Program-made: the position numbers and the translations under genes
Notes under the pieces: generated by a model
Seen by the model: the letters and a program-made list of their open reading frames with translations, nothing else
Databases searched by the model: none
What the model was told of the DNA's origin: nothing
Assembly: GCA_028866335.1 (NCBI GenBank)
Contig: JAGWIL010000004.1
Coordinates: forward strand, 1-37,416
DNA length: 37,416 bases
DNA from: Rhodospirillales bacterium
Lineage (GTDB): Bacteria; Pseudomonadota; Alphaproteobacteria; Acetobacterales; Acetobacteraceae
Direction: 5' to 3'
Shown: in pieces, positions 1-7,780 of the stretch
Numbering within the stretch: position 1 is the stretch's first letter
Layout of the letters: the number at the start of each line of letters is the position of its first letter

Positions 1-326
1 ACCGCCTCGGCGTTCGAGACCGCCGAGGCGCCCCAGGTTTGCGACAGCATCGTATCGAGCGCATCGCTGCTCGTGCCGGTGCCGCCGGTGGACCCTGTCG
101 ACGTGCCGGTTCCCGTCCCCGTTCCCGTGCCGGTCGGATCGGAATCGCCGGCCAGTGGATTGGTCGGGGAGATCGTCACTGCCGGCACGCCGGGTTCCGA
201 CGCATAGGGCGTCACCTGGATCGGCACCTGAACCTGCGCCTGTGCCGAAAGCCCGCCTGCCAGGCTCGCGACAAGAGCGCCCAAGGCAATGCCCGAGCGC
301 CATACTCCCCTTTGTCTCATTCGCAT
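1..326 (-). CDS. Secreted protein, 5' part only (C-terminus outside window)
   Basis: Reads leftward from an ATG at 326 and has no stop before the window edge, so only about 108 N-terminal residues are visible. GGAGG lies 7 nt before this ATG; a second in-frame ATG follows two codons later. Residues about 10-32 form a hydrophobic stretch ending in ALSAQA-like residues (GGLSAQAQ), a likely signal peptide. After a short valine/proline-rich part comes a Gly/Thr/Ser linker (about residues 65-85) encoded by a degenerate tandem hexamer repeat. The last visible residues (SSDALDTMLSQTWGASAVSN) begin a folded domain. In T4SS loci such a start could precede a lytic-transglycosylase domain, but the catalytic part is not in view, so this is only a guess. 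It has its own leader with the 10-bp motif and a Shine-Dalgarno hairpin. Confidence 0.75.
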   Translation of the reverse strand, partial: MRMRQRGVWRSGIALGALVASLAGGLSAQAQVQVPIQVTPYASEPGVPAVTISPTNPLAGDSDPTGTGTGTGTGTSTGSTGGTGTSSDALDTMLSQTWGASAVSNAEA

Positions 327-380
327 CGATCGTCCTCCATTGCGTGACGATCGACCTTGGCGTGGGAGACTGCGAACGGC
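326..380 (-). promoter_or_regulatory. Leader element L1: motif plus SD-containing hairpin
   Basis: On the minus strand GCCGTTCGCA (380-371) lies 12 nt after the stop of the preceding gene and 44 nt before the ATG at 326. Between them is a perfect 9-bp inverted repeat, TCGATCGTC / GACGATCGA (354-346 and 334-326), with an 11-nt loop. The GGAG Shine-Dalgarno is in the loop and the A of the start codon closes the stem. The sequence is seen directly; a role in translation control is inferred. Confidence 0.6.
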
Positions 381-388
381 GCGCCGAA

Positions 389-1000
389 TCATGACCCGTC
401 GATCCGGCAATAATAGTGCCCAGCCGCCTGCAGGGGATGAAGCAAGCATGTCGCGTCGCGCGACACAGCTGCGTGGTCCTGCCACTTCGCCAAACCGAAC
501 CCGCCCAGGAAAATTGCCAGAACCACGGCGCCCGCCGTCGCATAGCGCCGGCGCGCGACATCCTTGTTCCAGCGCTGCTCGCGGATGACCAAAACCTTCT
601 CAAGCCGCTCGGTGAAGAGCGGCATTGTCCGGTCGATCATCTGGACAGCAACGGCCTCGTGTTCGGATTTGGCCGCCAGCTCGATGTTTCGGATCTGCGT
701 CAGGGCGAGCTGCGCCGCCCGATGCACTTCCTTGGCCCGGAGCAACTCCGCTTCGGCGGCAATCCGACCGTCGCGCGAGGTCTGCTCGAAAACGCCATGG
801 ACAGAAACAGTCAGCTTGCCGAGCAACTCCATCGCGCCCATGAGCGCTGAAATGAACCGTCCTTCCGGTTCATTCCAGCGCACCGCCCACTCGCCCGCCG
901 CCAGCCGGACCTCTTCCGTCTGGCGCCGGAACTCCGCCAGCCAGTCCTTCGGGCCTTCGCCCTCGGAGGCTGACGGTGGGGTCGACCCCGCGCCGTCCAT
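389..1000 (-). CDS. Membrane-anchored protein with C-terminal TM segment
   Basis: 203 residues. The open frame extends further upstream, but the ATG at 1000 overlaps the previous stop as TAATG, so this start fits translational coupling. The N-terminal 150 residues are helical, charged and Ala/Glu-rich (EAELLRAKEVHRAAQLALTQ), suggesting coiled coil. One TM segment (about residues 154-174, AGAVVLAIFLGGFGLAKW) sits close to the C-terminus, followed by a short tail with two cysteines (DATCLLHPL and HYYCRIDG). It is the last gene of a block with a P-loop ATPase. By position it could tether a plasmid-partition or DNA-processing ATPase to the membrane. I do not recognise the family. Confidence 0.7.
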   Translation of the reverse strand: MDGAGSTPPSASEGEGPKDWLAEFRRQTEEVRLAAGEWAVRWNEPEGRFISALMGAMELLGKLTVSVHGVFEQTSRDGRIAAEAELLRAKEVHRAAQLALTQIRNIELAAKSEHEAVAVQMIDRTMPLFTERLEKVLVIREQRWNKDVARRRYATAGAVVLAIFLGGFGLAKWQDHAAVSRDATCLLHPLQAAGHYYCRIDGS

Positions 1001-1806
1001 TAGCTTGCCTCGCTCTCCCGCGCATCGGTCGCCGCAAGCGGCAACCATTCGCGCGGCAGCTTGCCGAAGAACTCCGGCACATCGCGTGTCCACCAGCGAT
1101 TCACGCGCGCCCGATCGAACAAGGCCAGTGGCTCGCCGCCTTTCTTTGCCCCGCCGTTCGCGGCCTCGGCAAAGGTGAGACCGCGATCCGTCACCTGCGA
1201 CATGCAACTCAGTGCCGGCATCATCGCCAGCCGAGCGCCCTTCTTGACGGCCGATTTGATCACGGCGTGTTCGATAATGGGCTTGAAAGCGCCACCGGCG
1301 GACCGGCCGCTCATCACCAGGCCGCCGTTCAGGACGACCACCGTGGCCGCCGGCATAAACATGTCGACCTCGACGAATTGCTCCAGATAGTCGAGGTCCG
1401 CCGTCTCCGGGCCGATGCAGAACAGACCGACGACGCGCACCGCGCTTCCCTCGATCGCCTCGAGCAGCGGCACCTCCTGCACCAGGCGCGAGAAGCCCGT
1501 CGCGCCGCCGCCAACGTCCAACACCGCGTCGTAGCGATGCTTGATCAGATCCTCAATGCGATCCTCGATCCACGCCTTGCCGTCCTCCAGGCCGGCATTG
1601 GGCACTTCCTCTGCGTCGGGGAAGAAGACCGACAAGGTGTGGCTGCGGTTCTGCTGGTCGGCGTTCCAGACGCGGACCGGGTTGCCGGCGTCTCGGAAAT
1701 ATTGGACCGCCGTGTTCAGCAGCGCGGTTTTACCGACCCGCTGCCTCCCCATAGCGATCCAGAGGATCGGCATCCGGTCCAAGGGCTTGATATGTCCGTC
1801 AGGCAT
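1000..1806 (-). CDS. ParA/StbC/TraL-like P-loop ATPase
   Basis: 268 residues from ATG 1806, preceded by GGAGAGAGAG; a GTG at 1830 that overlaps the previous stop (GTGA) is the alternative start. A Walker A motif GRQRVGKT is at residues 20-27, right after a hydrophobic strand (ILWIAM). A second strand, YDAVLDVGGG (about residues 87-96), carries an aspartate in the Walker B position. The C-terminal half has GLFCIGPETADLDYL. The length and single N-terminal P-loop fit the ParA-like ATPases found beside conjugation genes (StbC of R388, TraL of IncP, VirC1), not a full ParA with an N-terminal HTH. Neighbours are a possible DNA-binding protein upstream and a membrane protein downstream, as in a small partition or transfer-accessory operon. 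Confidence 0.75.
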   Translation of the reverse strand: MPDGHIKPLDRMPILWIAMGRQRVGKTALLNTAVQYFRDAGNPVRVWNADQQNRSHTLSVFFPDAEEVPNAGLEDGKAWIEDRIEDLIKHRYDAVLDVGGGATGFSRLVQEVPLLEAIEGSAVRVVGLFCIGPETADLDYLEQFVEVDMFMPAATVVVLNGGLVMSGRSAGGAFKPIIEHAVIKSAVKKGARLAMMPALSCMSQVTDRGLTFAEAANGGAKKGGEPLALFDRARVNRWWTRDVPEFFGKLPREWLPLAATDARESEAS

Positions 1807-1826
1807 TCTCTCTCTCCGTTCTAGGT

Positions 1827-2387
1827 TCACTCGGTTGAAGAATCCGGCCGTGGCGGCCTCCGCTTGCCGCCGAGGAGGTGCCAGTCCGCCTTGTCAAAGG
1901 ACTGAAGCAGATCCTCCATGGACCCCGGCTCCGGTGCCCCGCGATCGACGATCGCCCCGGCCTCGGTGCGGACCGGAGGCGCTGGCAGAGATGGCGCGGG
2001 GGACGTGGTCGTGGTCCCAGGCGCGCGCAAATATGCCGGCACGGGGATTGGGGTCTCGCTGATGAGGGGAGGGGTCCAATCCTTCGGGAAGCGCGAGGGA
2101 GGGGTTGGACGTGGCGGCTTCGCCGCTGCGCGCCGTTCGGCAACCGCCTTCCGAACCCGCCCCCACGTCTTCCGCGCCATTGCTATGGTCGGCGGCTGAC
2201 CTTGGGTATCGGTGATCCCTTGTCTCGCGACTTCCGCGCAGAAGTTCTTCCAGTCGATCCGCTCGCGCGCTGACTCTTCCATCAGCTCGTCGTGGTGCTT
2301 CACCATCCAATGGAACAGCGGGGAGCGCAGCTCGCTTCGGGCGATTGTCTGAAGTATGGCTTTGGTATCTCGTCGTCGCTCTGTCAT
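1827..2387 (-). CDS. Plasmid accessory protein, probable N-terminal DNA-binding domain
   Basis: 186 residues from ATG 2387. The frame stays open upstream, but that extension is Ser/Arg-rich and would cover the leader motif, so the shorter start is preferred. Residues 1-75 form a compact helical domain (RSPLFHWMVKHHDELME, then ITDTQGQPPTIAMARKTWGRVRKA) of a type I associate with plasmid genes next to ParA-like ATPases in alphaproteobacteria, where an HTH-like fold is plausible. The rest is proline-rich and disordered, ending in an acidic/hydrophobic patch (MEDLLQSFDKADWHLLGG) that could be a partner-binding motif, perhaps for the ATPase encoded next. First gene of its block, behind leader L2. 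Confidence 0.65.
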   Translation of the reverse strand: MTERRRDTKAILQTIARSELRSPLFHWMVKHHDELMEESARERIDWKNFCAEVARQGITDTQGQPPTIAMARKTWGRVRKAVAERRAAAKPPRPTPPSRFPKDWTPPLISETPIPVPAYLRAPGTTTTSPAPSLPAPPVRTEAGAIVDRGAPEPGSMEDLLQSFDKADWHLLGGKRRPPRPDSSTE

Positions 2388-2420
2388 GCCCCTAGGCTGA
2401 CCGATGATTCTGCGAACGGC
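2383..2420 (-). promoter_or_regulatory. Leader element L2: exact motif copy
   Basis: GCCGTTCGCA on the minus strand (2420-2411), 23 nt before the ATG at 2387. CCG and CGG flank the TTCGCA so that it would sit in a 13-nt loop. A weaker inverted repeat GTCAGCC / GGC-A-TGAC (2401-2383) places the AGGGG Shine-Dalgarno in its loop. The exact motif is seen directly; the hairpin here is weak. Confidence 0.5.
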
Positions 2421-2441
2421 GCGCGCTTGTTCCAGCCGGTG

Positions 2442-2455
2442 CCCAAAATTTTGGG
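2442..2455. repeat. Perfect 14-bp palindrome
   Basis: CCCAAAATTTTGGG, fully symmetric and AT-rich in the centre, in the divergent intergenic region. The size and symmetry fit a binding site for a dimeric regulator such as the BRO-N protein or the XRE protein of this window; which one is unknown. Confidence 0.5.
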
Positions 2456-2628
2456 ACGGAATAGAGACGCTGGCGCGACAGCTACGAGACGGGAGCGGGA
2501 CAGCAAAGTGAGATATATGGACCAATGCACCATCGGTGCTTTTGGTCAGGGCTTCCGGGAGATGACGGGCGCGTGAGGTTGCCGACGCTCGGTCCCGTTC
2601 ACGACCCTGTGATGATCGAAATCCGGTC

Positions 2629-2697
2629 GCCGTTCGCATTTGTTCGCGTGAAAATCTCTTCCGAAAACGGAAAAACGTTTCCGAGGAAGGGCGGGGC
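2629..2697 (+). promoter_or_regulatory. Leader element L3: exact motif copy plus nested inverted repeats
   Basis: GCCGTTCGCA at 2629-2638, pointing to the BRO-N gene 66 nt downstream. A second TTCGC follows (2642-2646). Then come nested inverted repeats: CTTCC (2658-2662) with GGAAG (2685-2689) outside, and CGGAAA / TTTCCG (2668-2673 and 2678-2683) with a 4-nt loop inside. The G-rich Shine-Dalgarno-like run 2690-2697 follows directly. Confidence 0.5.
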
Positions 2698-2704
2698 AAT
2701 CAGA

Positions 2705-3463
2705 ATGAAACATGAACATCGGAAGGCAGGACGCCGGGCTTCCGGGGAAGGTGGCTTTCTCGATGCGCGCGGAAATCAAGGAGTTAGCGGTATCCGGGAA
2801 GACGATCGCTTAGACCTTCGAGATGCGGTCTGTGGCGAATATCGCTTCCAGGGAACCCTTGTCCGCGCGTTCTATCTCGCCGGCTGTACCTGGTTTGTCG
2901 GCGCCGAGGTATGCGAGACCCTTGAGATCGTAAACCCAAGGGATGCGCTCAGCCGCCTAGAGGATGATGAAAAGGGTGTCGGTATTATCGACACTGCGGG
3001 AGGACCGCAGACCATCAACCTGATCAACGAAAGCGCGATCTATTCCCTCATCTTCAAATCCCGCAAACCGCAGGCTAGGGCCTTCCGGCGATGGGTGACG
3101 GGCGAGGTTCTACCGCAGATCCGACAGACCGGCGCGTATGCCGTCCAAGGACATATCGAGGGAAACGGGTCGATCCTACTGCCCCACCCCGACAAGCCGG
3201 CCCGTTTCATCGTCATGGCCGCGCCCGGTGAAACCCCACACATCCGGCGTACGGCCATAGGCGACGCCTTAACCGAGTTCACCGCCTTGGATCGGCAGGC
3301 CATGTGCTACACGCTGAAGCAGATCGAAGTCTGGTGGAACAAGGTCCAGACCAAGGCCTCCGTTCGAGTGCCCCATGATGATGGCTTCGCAATCAACAAA
3401 CTGGACGAGACCATTCGCAACGGCTCGGAAATGGCCGATCACTTCCTCGACGTTGCCCCTTAA
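2705..3463 (+). CDS. BRO-N domain protein (antirepressor-like)
   Basis: 252 residues from ATG 2705; the open frame upstream covers the leader region and is not protein-like. Residues about 42-140 match the BRO-N fold in order: VRAFYLAGCTWFVGAEVCETL, NPRDALSRLEDDEKGV, IIDTAGGPQ, INESAIYSLIFKSRKP, then AFRRWVTGEVLPQIRQTGAY. BRO-N proteins are DNA-binding and are common in phages and viruses as antirepressors. The C-terminal 100 residues are not a familiar KilA-C or ANT domain. It stands alone on the plus strand with its own copy of the 10-bp motif, so it is tied to the transfer region's control. Could be a plasmid regulator or a phage relic; it looks intact. Confidence 0.85.
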   Translation: MKHEHRKAGRRASGEGGFLDARGNQGVSGIREDDRLDLRDAVCGEYRFQGTLVRAFYLAGCTWFVGAEVCETLEIVNPRDALSRLEDDEKGVGIIDTAGGPQTINLINESAIYSLIFKSRKPQARAFRRWVTGEVLPQIRQTGAYAVQGHIEGNGSILLPHPDKPARFIVMAAPGETPHIRRTAIGDALTEFTALDRQAMCYTLKQIEVWWNKVQTKASVRVPHDDGFAINKLDETIRNGSEMADHFLDVAP

Positions 3464-3482
3464 CCTAATTGGCCGAATTAAA

Positions 3483-3539
3483 GCGCCCTTCGCAGATCGA
3501 GGCGCCAGAAAGGGCTTCCACCCAACAAAGGAGGCCCAT
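3483..3539 (+). promoter_or_regulatory. Leader element L4: motif in GC-clamped loop plus SD hairpin
   Basis: Motif GCCCTTCGCA (3485-3494, one mismatch). GCGCC (3483-3487) can pair with GGCGC (3501-3505), putting TTCGCAG in a 13-nt loop. A second hairpin, GGGCTTCC (3512-3519) with GGAGGCCC (3530-3537), has 8 pairs including one G-U and contains the Shine-Dalgarno AAAGGAGG. The ATG at 3540 is 45 nt after the motif. The first stem-loop is nearly identical to that of L12. Confidence 0.6.
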
Positions 3540-4274
3540 ATGCGTCTCGCTCTTTGTGCGCTGCTCACGACCGCACTCACCTCGCCGGCGGCATTCGCCC
3601 AGAATTGCCCCGCCACCCCACAGGCGAACGCCGCGCCGATCCTGCATCTTGCCGAGACCGCCACGATCAAGGTTACGCCGAGCCTTTTGGTGGCGGACCT
3701 GGTAGCGAGCGCCGATTCTCCCATTGCCGTCACCGCGCAGCGCCGCGTGAACGGCCTGATGGCTCAGGCCTCGACGGCTGCCGGCAAGGTGTCCACCGTC
3801 AAAGCCGTGTTCCAGGACTACTCGACCAGCTTCGTCGATCGCGCCAACGGGGTGCCGGCGCACTGGATAGCCAATCAGACGCTGGAGGTTCGCGGAACGG
3901 ATTCCGAAGCCGTGTTGACGCTTGTCGGCCAGCTCCAGGGGCTTGGCATGACTATCGCCAATCTCGGATGGCAGGTGCCTCAGAGTGAGTTGGACACAGC
4001 CGGCCGGAAAGCTCGCCTGGACGCACTGTCGTCCCTTCGCCAGGAAGCGGCCGAGGCGGCGACGGCCTTGGATATGACTGTCGCAGGATACCAGGACGTC
4101 GACCTGACCGGGGGCAGCACCCCTCCGAGCCCTTTCTTCGCCCGTCCGCGGCCGGTGATGATGGCCGCCATGGCCGCGCCTATCTCGACGCCGGATGCCC
4201 AGACCGTCTCGGCAACGGTCGCGGCAGATGTCCTATTGAAGGCTGCGGGCAGTCTTTCGCCACCCAGCCACTGA
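3540..4274 (+). CDS. Periplasmic SIMPL-domain (DUF541) protein
   Basis: 244 residues from ATG 3540 behind a strong AAAGGAGG; the longer frame starting inside the BRO-N gene is rejected. A signal peptide ends at PAAFAQ (about residue 21). The mature part has the SIMPL/DUF541 pattern: a start strand (HLAETATIKVTPSLLVADLVA), NGLMAQASTAAGKVSTVKAV, Y-x-x-W-like region (WIANQTLEVRG), LVGQLQGLGMTIANLGWQV, and the late A-R-x-x-A-x-x-x-A-x-x-x-A helix (AGRKARLDALSSLRQEA). SIMPL proteins are periplasmic or outer-membrane-associated with poorly defined roles. It converges on the relaxase gene and sits alone behind leader L4. Confidence 0.8.
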   Translation: MRLALCALLTTALTSPAAFAQNCPATPQANAAPILHLAETATIKVTPSLLVADLVASADSPIAVTAQRRVNGLMAQASTAAGKVSTVKAVFQDYSTSFVDRANGVPAHWIANQTLEVRGTDSEAVLTLVGQLQGLGMTIANLGWQVPQSELDTAGRKARLDALSSLRQEAAEAATALDMTVAGYQDVDLTGGSTPPSPFFARPRPVMMAAMAAPISTPDAQTVSATVAADVLLKAAGSLSPPSH

Positions 4275-4337
4275 GATGAAACCGCGAAAGGGCTCAGGGA
4301 CGATGAACCGTCGGTCTCAATCGACCTGAAGCGAAAA

Positions 4338-7300
4338 CTAGACCGACGCACCCGGGGACTGACGCGGCCGCTCCTGCCGCAAGACAGGCTCCATCCTCTG
4401 TGCGGCAGCACGCGCGTCAACCCGCAGCTTCGCTAGATGAGCTGCGGCCTCCGCTCCCTTAGCGGCACTGTGGGCCAAATTGGCGTTGGCTACGATCGCC
4501 GTATCGAGGGCCGCTAGATGCCGCCCAAGGGTGTCATTGATGGCGGCGGCCCGCAGACGGCTGAACGCCTTTTTCCCGGCCTCCGGGTCTTCCCGGACAG
4601 CGGCCTCCATCGTGTGATGCGCCTTCATGAAGGCGTCGATCGCATTTTCACGGTCGTGCTGCGCCTCCGCCAGGAGGTCGATGCCGAGCGCCTTATAGGG
4701 CTTCTCCGACATATCCTCGGCCGCGCGTTTCCAAAGTCGTTCCTTCGTGATCGGCGTGATGTCACCCATGGCTTGCCGACGTCGTTCTGCCTCAAGCAAA
4801 GCTCCTTCCGAAATCACGGTCCAGGTGGCACCTCGGCTTCGGCTCTCGGCCACGTAGCTGGTGAATGCGGTCACGCCGGCGGTGCCTCGGGGCAGCGCAT
4901 TGATATGCTCGTCCGAAGTCAGGCCCTGGGCGGCGTCGATCGTCAGTGCATGGCCGAAGCCCAACAATAAACGACCGGATTTCTCGTCCCGCAGCCGGCG
5001 CCATTCGATCTCGGCAACCTCGCCCCGCTTGTTGCGAACCCGCAGATGAGTGGCATTCTGGTCGAGCACCTCGAGGACATCGCCGTTATTCCCGACGTCG
5101 CGGCCGACACCGTCCACGGTGCCCCAGACCCGGCGGAACAGGCGCACTCGATCGCCGGTTGCGATCGAGAGATCGAAATGCTGACCGCGTTGGTCGATCG
5201 CCTTGTAGGATTTCTCGTTGCCGCCGATCTCGCCCCGGCGCTTGAGCCGCTCGCGGATCGCCAGACTGATCTCCGCTACGTCGTCGTTTGTCGGCGCGCT
5301 CACCGTCACACCGCGCTTGGAACCGGATGCCAGAAGATGGTCGCGGCGCGCCAGATAGAGATCCGCGATCCGGGCGACCACCTGGTCTCTATCGCCGCCC
5401 ACCATCATCGCGTGGCCGTCGGCGCGCTTCATGTCGAGAGCGAGCAGCGCCTTGCCTTCACGGAAGAGCCCAGCAACCTCTCGGCCGCGGCGCGTCGTCT
5501 GTCGCATCGTGGTCATCAGGCCTGGCAGGGCCTCGGGGGGCAAGACGCGCCGAAGCAATTCGATGCTGTCGCCCGCCTCGATCGCCTGCGCCTGATCCCG
5601 GTCGCCAAGCATCTTGATCGTCATGCCGGTATCGGCTTGCAGCTCGAAGAGCTTCAGTAGAGAGCGCGGGCCGACCTGGCTTGCCTCGTCTAAAACCAGA
5701 ACCGTGTTCCTGGATGGCTGAAACCCGCCATTTTCGATCTCCGTGAGCAAACTGGCGATGGCATAGGTCTTGGTGATCCCGGCGTCCTGTAGAGCGTCCG
5801 CCTGTCGCCAAGCCATGGCTGCGCCAATGACCTCCCGGCCGCCCTCGGCGAAGCGCCGGTCCGCCTTCCAAGCGTCAACAAGTGGCTCCAACAGCGTCGT
5901 CTTGCCCGCGCCGGCGACACCCGTCAGCATCGTCAACGCGCCGCCTTCCGCGAAGGCATGAATCGCGCCCCTTTGTTCATGGGTGAAGGTAAAGCCGCTG
6001 CGGGCGATAGCGACGCCGATCTCCTCGATCGACAGTGCAGCCGTCTTGTCCCGCGCGGCCTGCTTTGCAAGTCGGCCGAGCTTCTCCTCAATACGCACCT
6101 GCGCGGAGTTGGTGACACGCACCTTGTCCTGGCTGTGCCCGACGATCAGCGCGACGTGCTCGCCCTTCAAATGGATGCCGCGCTCCTCGAGCAGCTCGAC
6201 GACGCGATCGATGTCGCTTGGGCCGCCGTGTGCGCCAAGACCGATGAGGCCGCGTGCCGCATACATTCCGAGCTTGTCGTAATCGATGACGGCCGCCGTA
6301 TGGAATTCCTCGGCCAGTTCCTTGGCCGCAAAATCATAGGCACGTTGAAACCGCTCTTCCTCGCTCAGATCGCCGTGCTGAACCTTGTCGAGGACAGAGG
6401 CGTGGTGCCAGCCAATCTTCTCGGCTTGCTCGCGCCAAATGCGGTCTTCATCGACCTTCATTTTTCCAAGCCGGCCTTCGGCGCTGGCCTCTTCCATGAT
6501 GCCGAGCTTCCTTTCAGCCGACATCTCTTCCCAATCGAGGCCTTGCTCCTGGGCGAAGGCTTTGGCTTTGCGGAGGATCTGATTGTCGCGTTTGCTGAAG
6601 GCTTCCTTGGCTATGTCGGGGATCGATGTGATCGCGACCGCCTGCCGGTCGGCGCCGACAGAGATTTCGATGCCGAGGCGCTTAAGCTCCTCAGCAAGGT
6701 ATATCTGGAAATAGGCGCCAATGGTCTTCACCTTTGCATCCGTCAGGACGCGCGTATCGAGCGAGCCGACACGTCCTTCTGCTGTCACCACGACGTTCAT
6801 CAGGAAGTTGTGGATGTGGTCGTGAGGGTCGCCGGCGACCGGCGCTTCGAGCAAATACGTCTCGCCGCCGGCGCCATCCTGGACCTGCATGGTCGGCCTG
6901 GCGGTGTGATGGCGAAAACTGATCCAGCCGACCGCGCCCGGGTCGGCACCGTCCTCGCCACCATGCCCCTTTCGCGCCCAGCCAATTTCGGAGGCGAGGA
7001 AGCGCATGGCCCGGTCGGCGGCACGATCGGTCGCGTTGCGGATCATCGCACGCTCTGCATCGGTCGGGGCAAACGCCGAGGCCAAGGAAACCGACTTGTC
7101 CGGACTGAACACGATGTCGAAGCCAGAGAGTTTACGCTTCTGTGCCGACCAGGCCTCGCCATCGTCAGCGCGCCGCCCCTCGAACAGCCGCGTCATTTCC
7201 TGGTCTCTCGGCGGGCGCTTCGCATCGACGCCGATCACCTCGGCCAGTAGCTTCGGCATGTCCGGTCGCCACATGGCCCGACCGTCCCGGCCCGTATAAT

Positions 7301-7451
7301 AGGCTGTCATACGGCCGCCTGTTTCGAGATCGCGGCCTTCAGGATCGACGCCGGTAGTCGCTTGCGCGCCGGCCTCGGGTTTGTTCTCGGTGAAATACCG
7401 CAAGATCAGGGCGCCCTTTGAGGCGGCGCTGATCTTTCGGAAATTCATCAT
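4338..7451 (-). CDS. trwC: MobF (TrwC/TraI-type) conjugative relaxase-helicase
   Basis: 1037 residues; ATG 7451 overlaps the previous stop (ATGA). The N-terminal 300 residues are the relaxase: Tyr51-Tyr52 in TAYYTGRDGRAMW and Tyr19 are candidate nucleophiles, FDIVFSPDKSVS is at 111-122, and the metal-binding histidines are H210, H212 and H214 in DPHDHIHN. The C-terminal helicase begins near residue 480 with Walker A GVAGAGKTT (511-519), a Walker B LVLDEASQVG, and further superfamily 1 motifs such as ALTIDAAQGLTSDEH. It nicks oriT, stays covalently bound and unwinds the strand. Length is near TrwC (966 residues). The segment between the first and second tyrosines is longer than in TrwC. Last gene of its block, behind the coupling protein. 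Confidence 0.95.
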   Translation of the reverse strand: MMNFRKISAASKGALILRYFTENKPEAGAQATTGVDPEGRDLETGGRMTAYYTGRDGRAMWRPDMPKLLAEVIGVDAKRPPRDQEMTRLFEGRRADDGEAWSAQKRKLSGFDIVFSPDKSVSLASAFAPTDAERAMIRNATDRAADRAMRFLASEIGWARKGHGGEDGADPGAVGWISFRHHTARPTMQVQDGAGGETYLLEAPVAGDPHDHIHNFLMNVVVTAEGRVGSLDTRVLTDAKVKTIGAYFQIYLAEELKRLGIEISVGADRQAVAITSIPDIAKEAFSKRDNQILRKAKAFAQEQGLDWEEMSAERKLGIMEEASAEGRLGKMKVDEDRIWREQAEKIGWHHASVLDKVQHGDLSEEERFQRAYDFAAKELAEEFHTAAVIDYDKLGMYAARGLIGLGAHGGPSDIDRVVELLEERGIHLKGEHVALIVGHSQDKVRVTNSAQVRIEEKLGRLAKQAARDKTAALSIEEIGVAIARSGFTFTHEQRGAIHAFAEGGALTMLTGVAGAGKTTLLEPLVDAWKADRRFAEGGREVIGAAMAWRQADALQDAGITKTYAIASLLTEIENGGFQPSRNTVLVLDEASQVGPRSLLKLFELQADTGMTIKMLGDRDQAQAIEAGDSIELLRRVLPPEALPGLMTTMRQTTRRGREVAGLFREGKALLALDMKRADGHAMMVGGDRDQVVARIADLYLARRDHLLASGSKRGVTVSAPTNDDVAEISLAIRERLKRRGEIGGNEKSYKAIDQRGQHFDLSIATGDRVRLFRRVWGTVDGVGRDVGNNGDVLEVLDQNATHLRVRNKRGEVAEIEWRRLRDEKSGRLLLGFGHALTIDAAQGLTSDEHINALPRGTAGVTAFTSYVAESRSRGATWTVISEGALLEAERRRQAMGDITPITKERLWKRAAEDMSEKPYKALGIDLLAEAQHDRENAIDAFMKAHHTMEAAVREDPEAGKKAFSRLRAAAINDTLGRHLAALDTAIVANANLAHSAAKGAEAAAHLAKLRVDARAAAQRMEPVLRQERPRQSPGASV

Positions 7452-7780
7452 GTCCGGGCGGCTCCATTCCCGTTCAAATGGCCCGTCTCGCTGCTGTCGC
7501 CCCCAACCCCCTCGCGCTGCTCATGCAATGCGATGACGTCGGACTGCACCTGGCGGATCGCGAGAAGGATATCGCGCTGCTGCGCAACGAGCGCGGCGAT
7601 CAGGTCTTCGAGCTTCGGCCCGTCATCGTCGGCCTTCGGCAAGAGCAGCCGGACCAGGGTGCGCAATAGCTCAAGCTGCTCGCGTGATTCCTCCCGAAGG
7701 ATGGCGAGGACTTCGGCGACGCTATCCTGCGGCGCCGCGGCCGCTGGTTTGCCAGGGGCGGTCGTGGCTTCAGTTGACAT
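7448..7780 (-). CDS. Small coiled-coil protein upstream of relaxase
   Basis: 110 residues from ATG 7780, which overlaps the end of the upstream gene by 11 nt; the longer frame is only that gene read out of frame. After a Pro/Ala-rich start, residues about 18-85 are heptad-like helices (SVAEVLAILREESREQLELLRTL, then LIAALVAQQRDILLAIRQVQ). No cysteine, no signal, no TM. It is translationally coupled to the relaxase (ATGA overlap), so a relaxosome accessory or relaxase-binding role is plausible but not shown. Confidence 0.7.
   Translation of the reverse strand: MSTEATTAPGKPAAAAPQDSVAEVLAILREESREQLELLRTLVRLLLPKADDDGPKLEDLIAALVAQQRDILLAIRQVQSDVIALHEQREGVGGDSSETGHLNGNGAART

Larger units (their letters stand above)
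2388..2704. other. Divergent 317-bp non-coding region with palindromes
   Basis: Lies between the leftward gene at 2387 and the rightward gene at 2705. No credible gene is inside. It holds leader motifs L2 and L3 in divergent orientation, a perfect 14-bp palindrome CCCAAAATTTTGGG (2442-2455), and nested inverted repeats at 2658-2689. This is the longest gene-free stretch in the window. It could carry divergent promoters, operators or an origin of transfer. I see no recognisable nic sequence, so oriT is only a candidate. Confidence 0.5.

Noticed and set aside
100..140. Short tandem repeat of about six bases
   Set aside because: It encodes the Gly/Thr linker of the secreted protein at 1-326; low-complexity coding sequence, not a separate element.
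3413..3423. CCATTCGCAAC within the BRO-N coding sequence
   Set aside because: Partial match only, more than 110 nt before the next start, which already has a better copy (L4).
4275..4337. Convergent gap between SIMPL gene and relaxase as terminator or oriT
   Set aside because: Only a weak 4-bp inverted repeat (GACG/CGTC), no T-run and no nic-like sequence.
5958..7250. 430-residue open frame on the plus strand
   Set aside because: It lies completely opposite the relaxase gene. The relaxase has clear motifs in the other strand, and this frame shows only mirrored composition.
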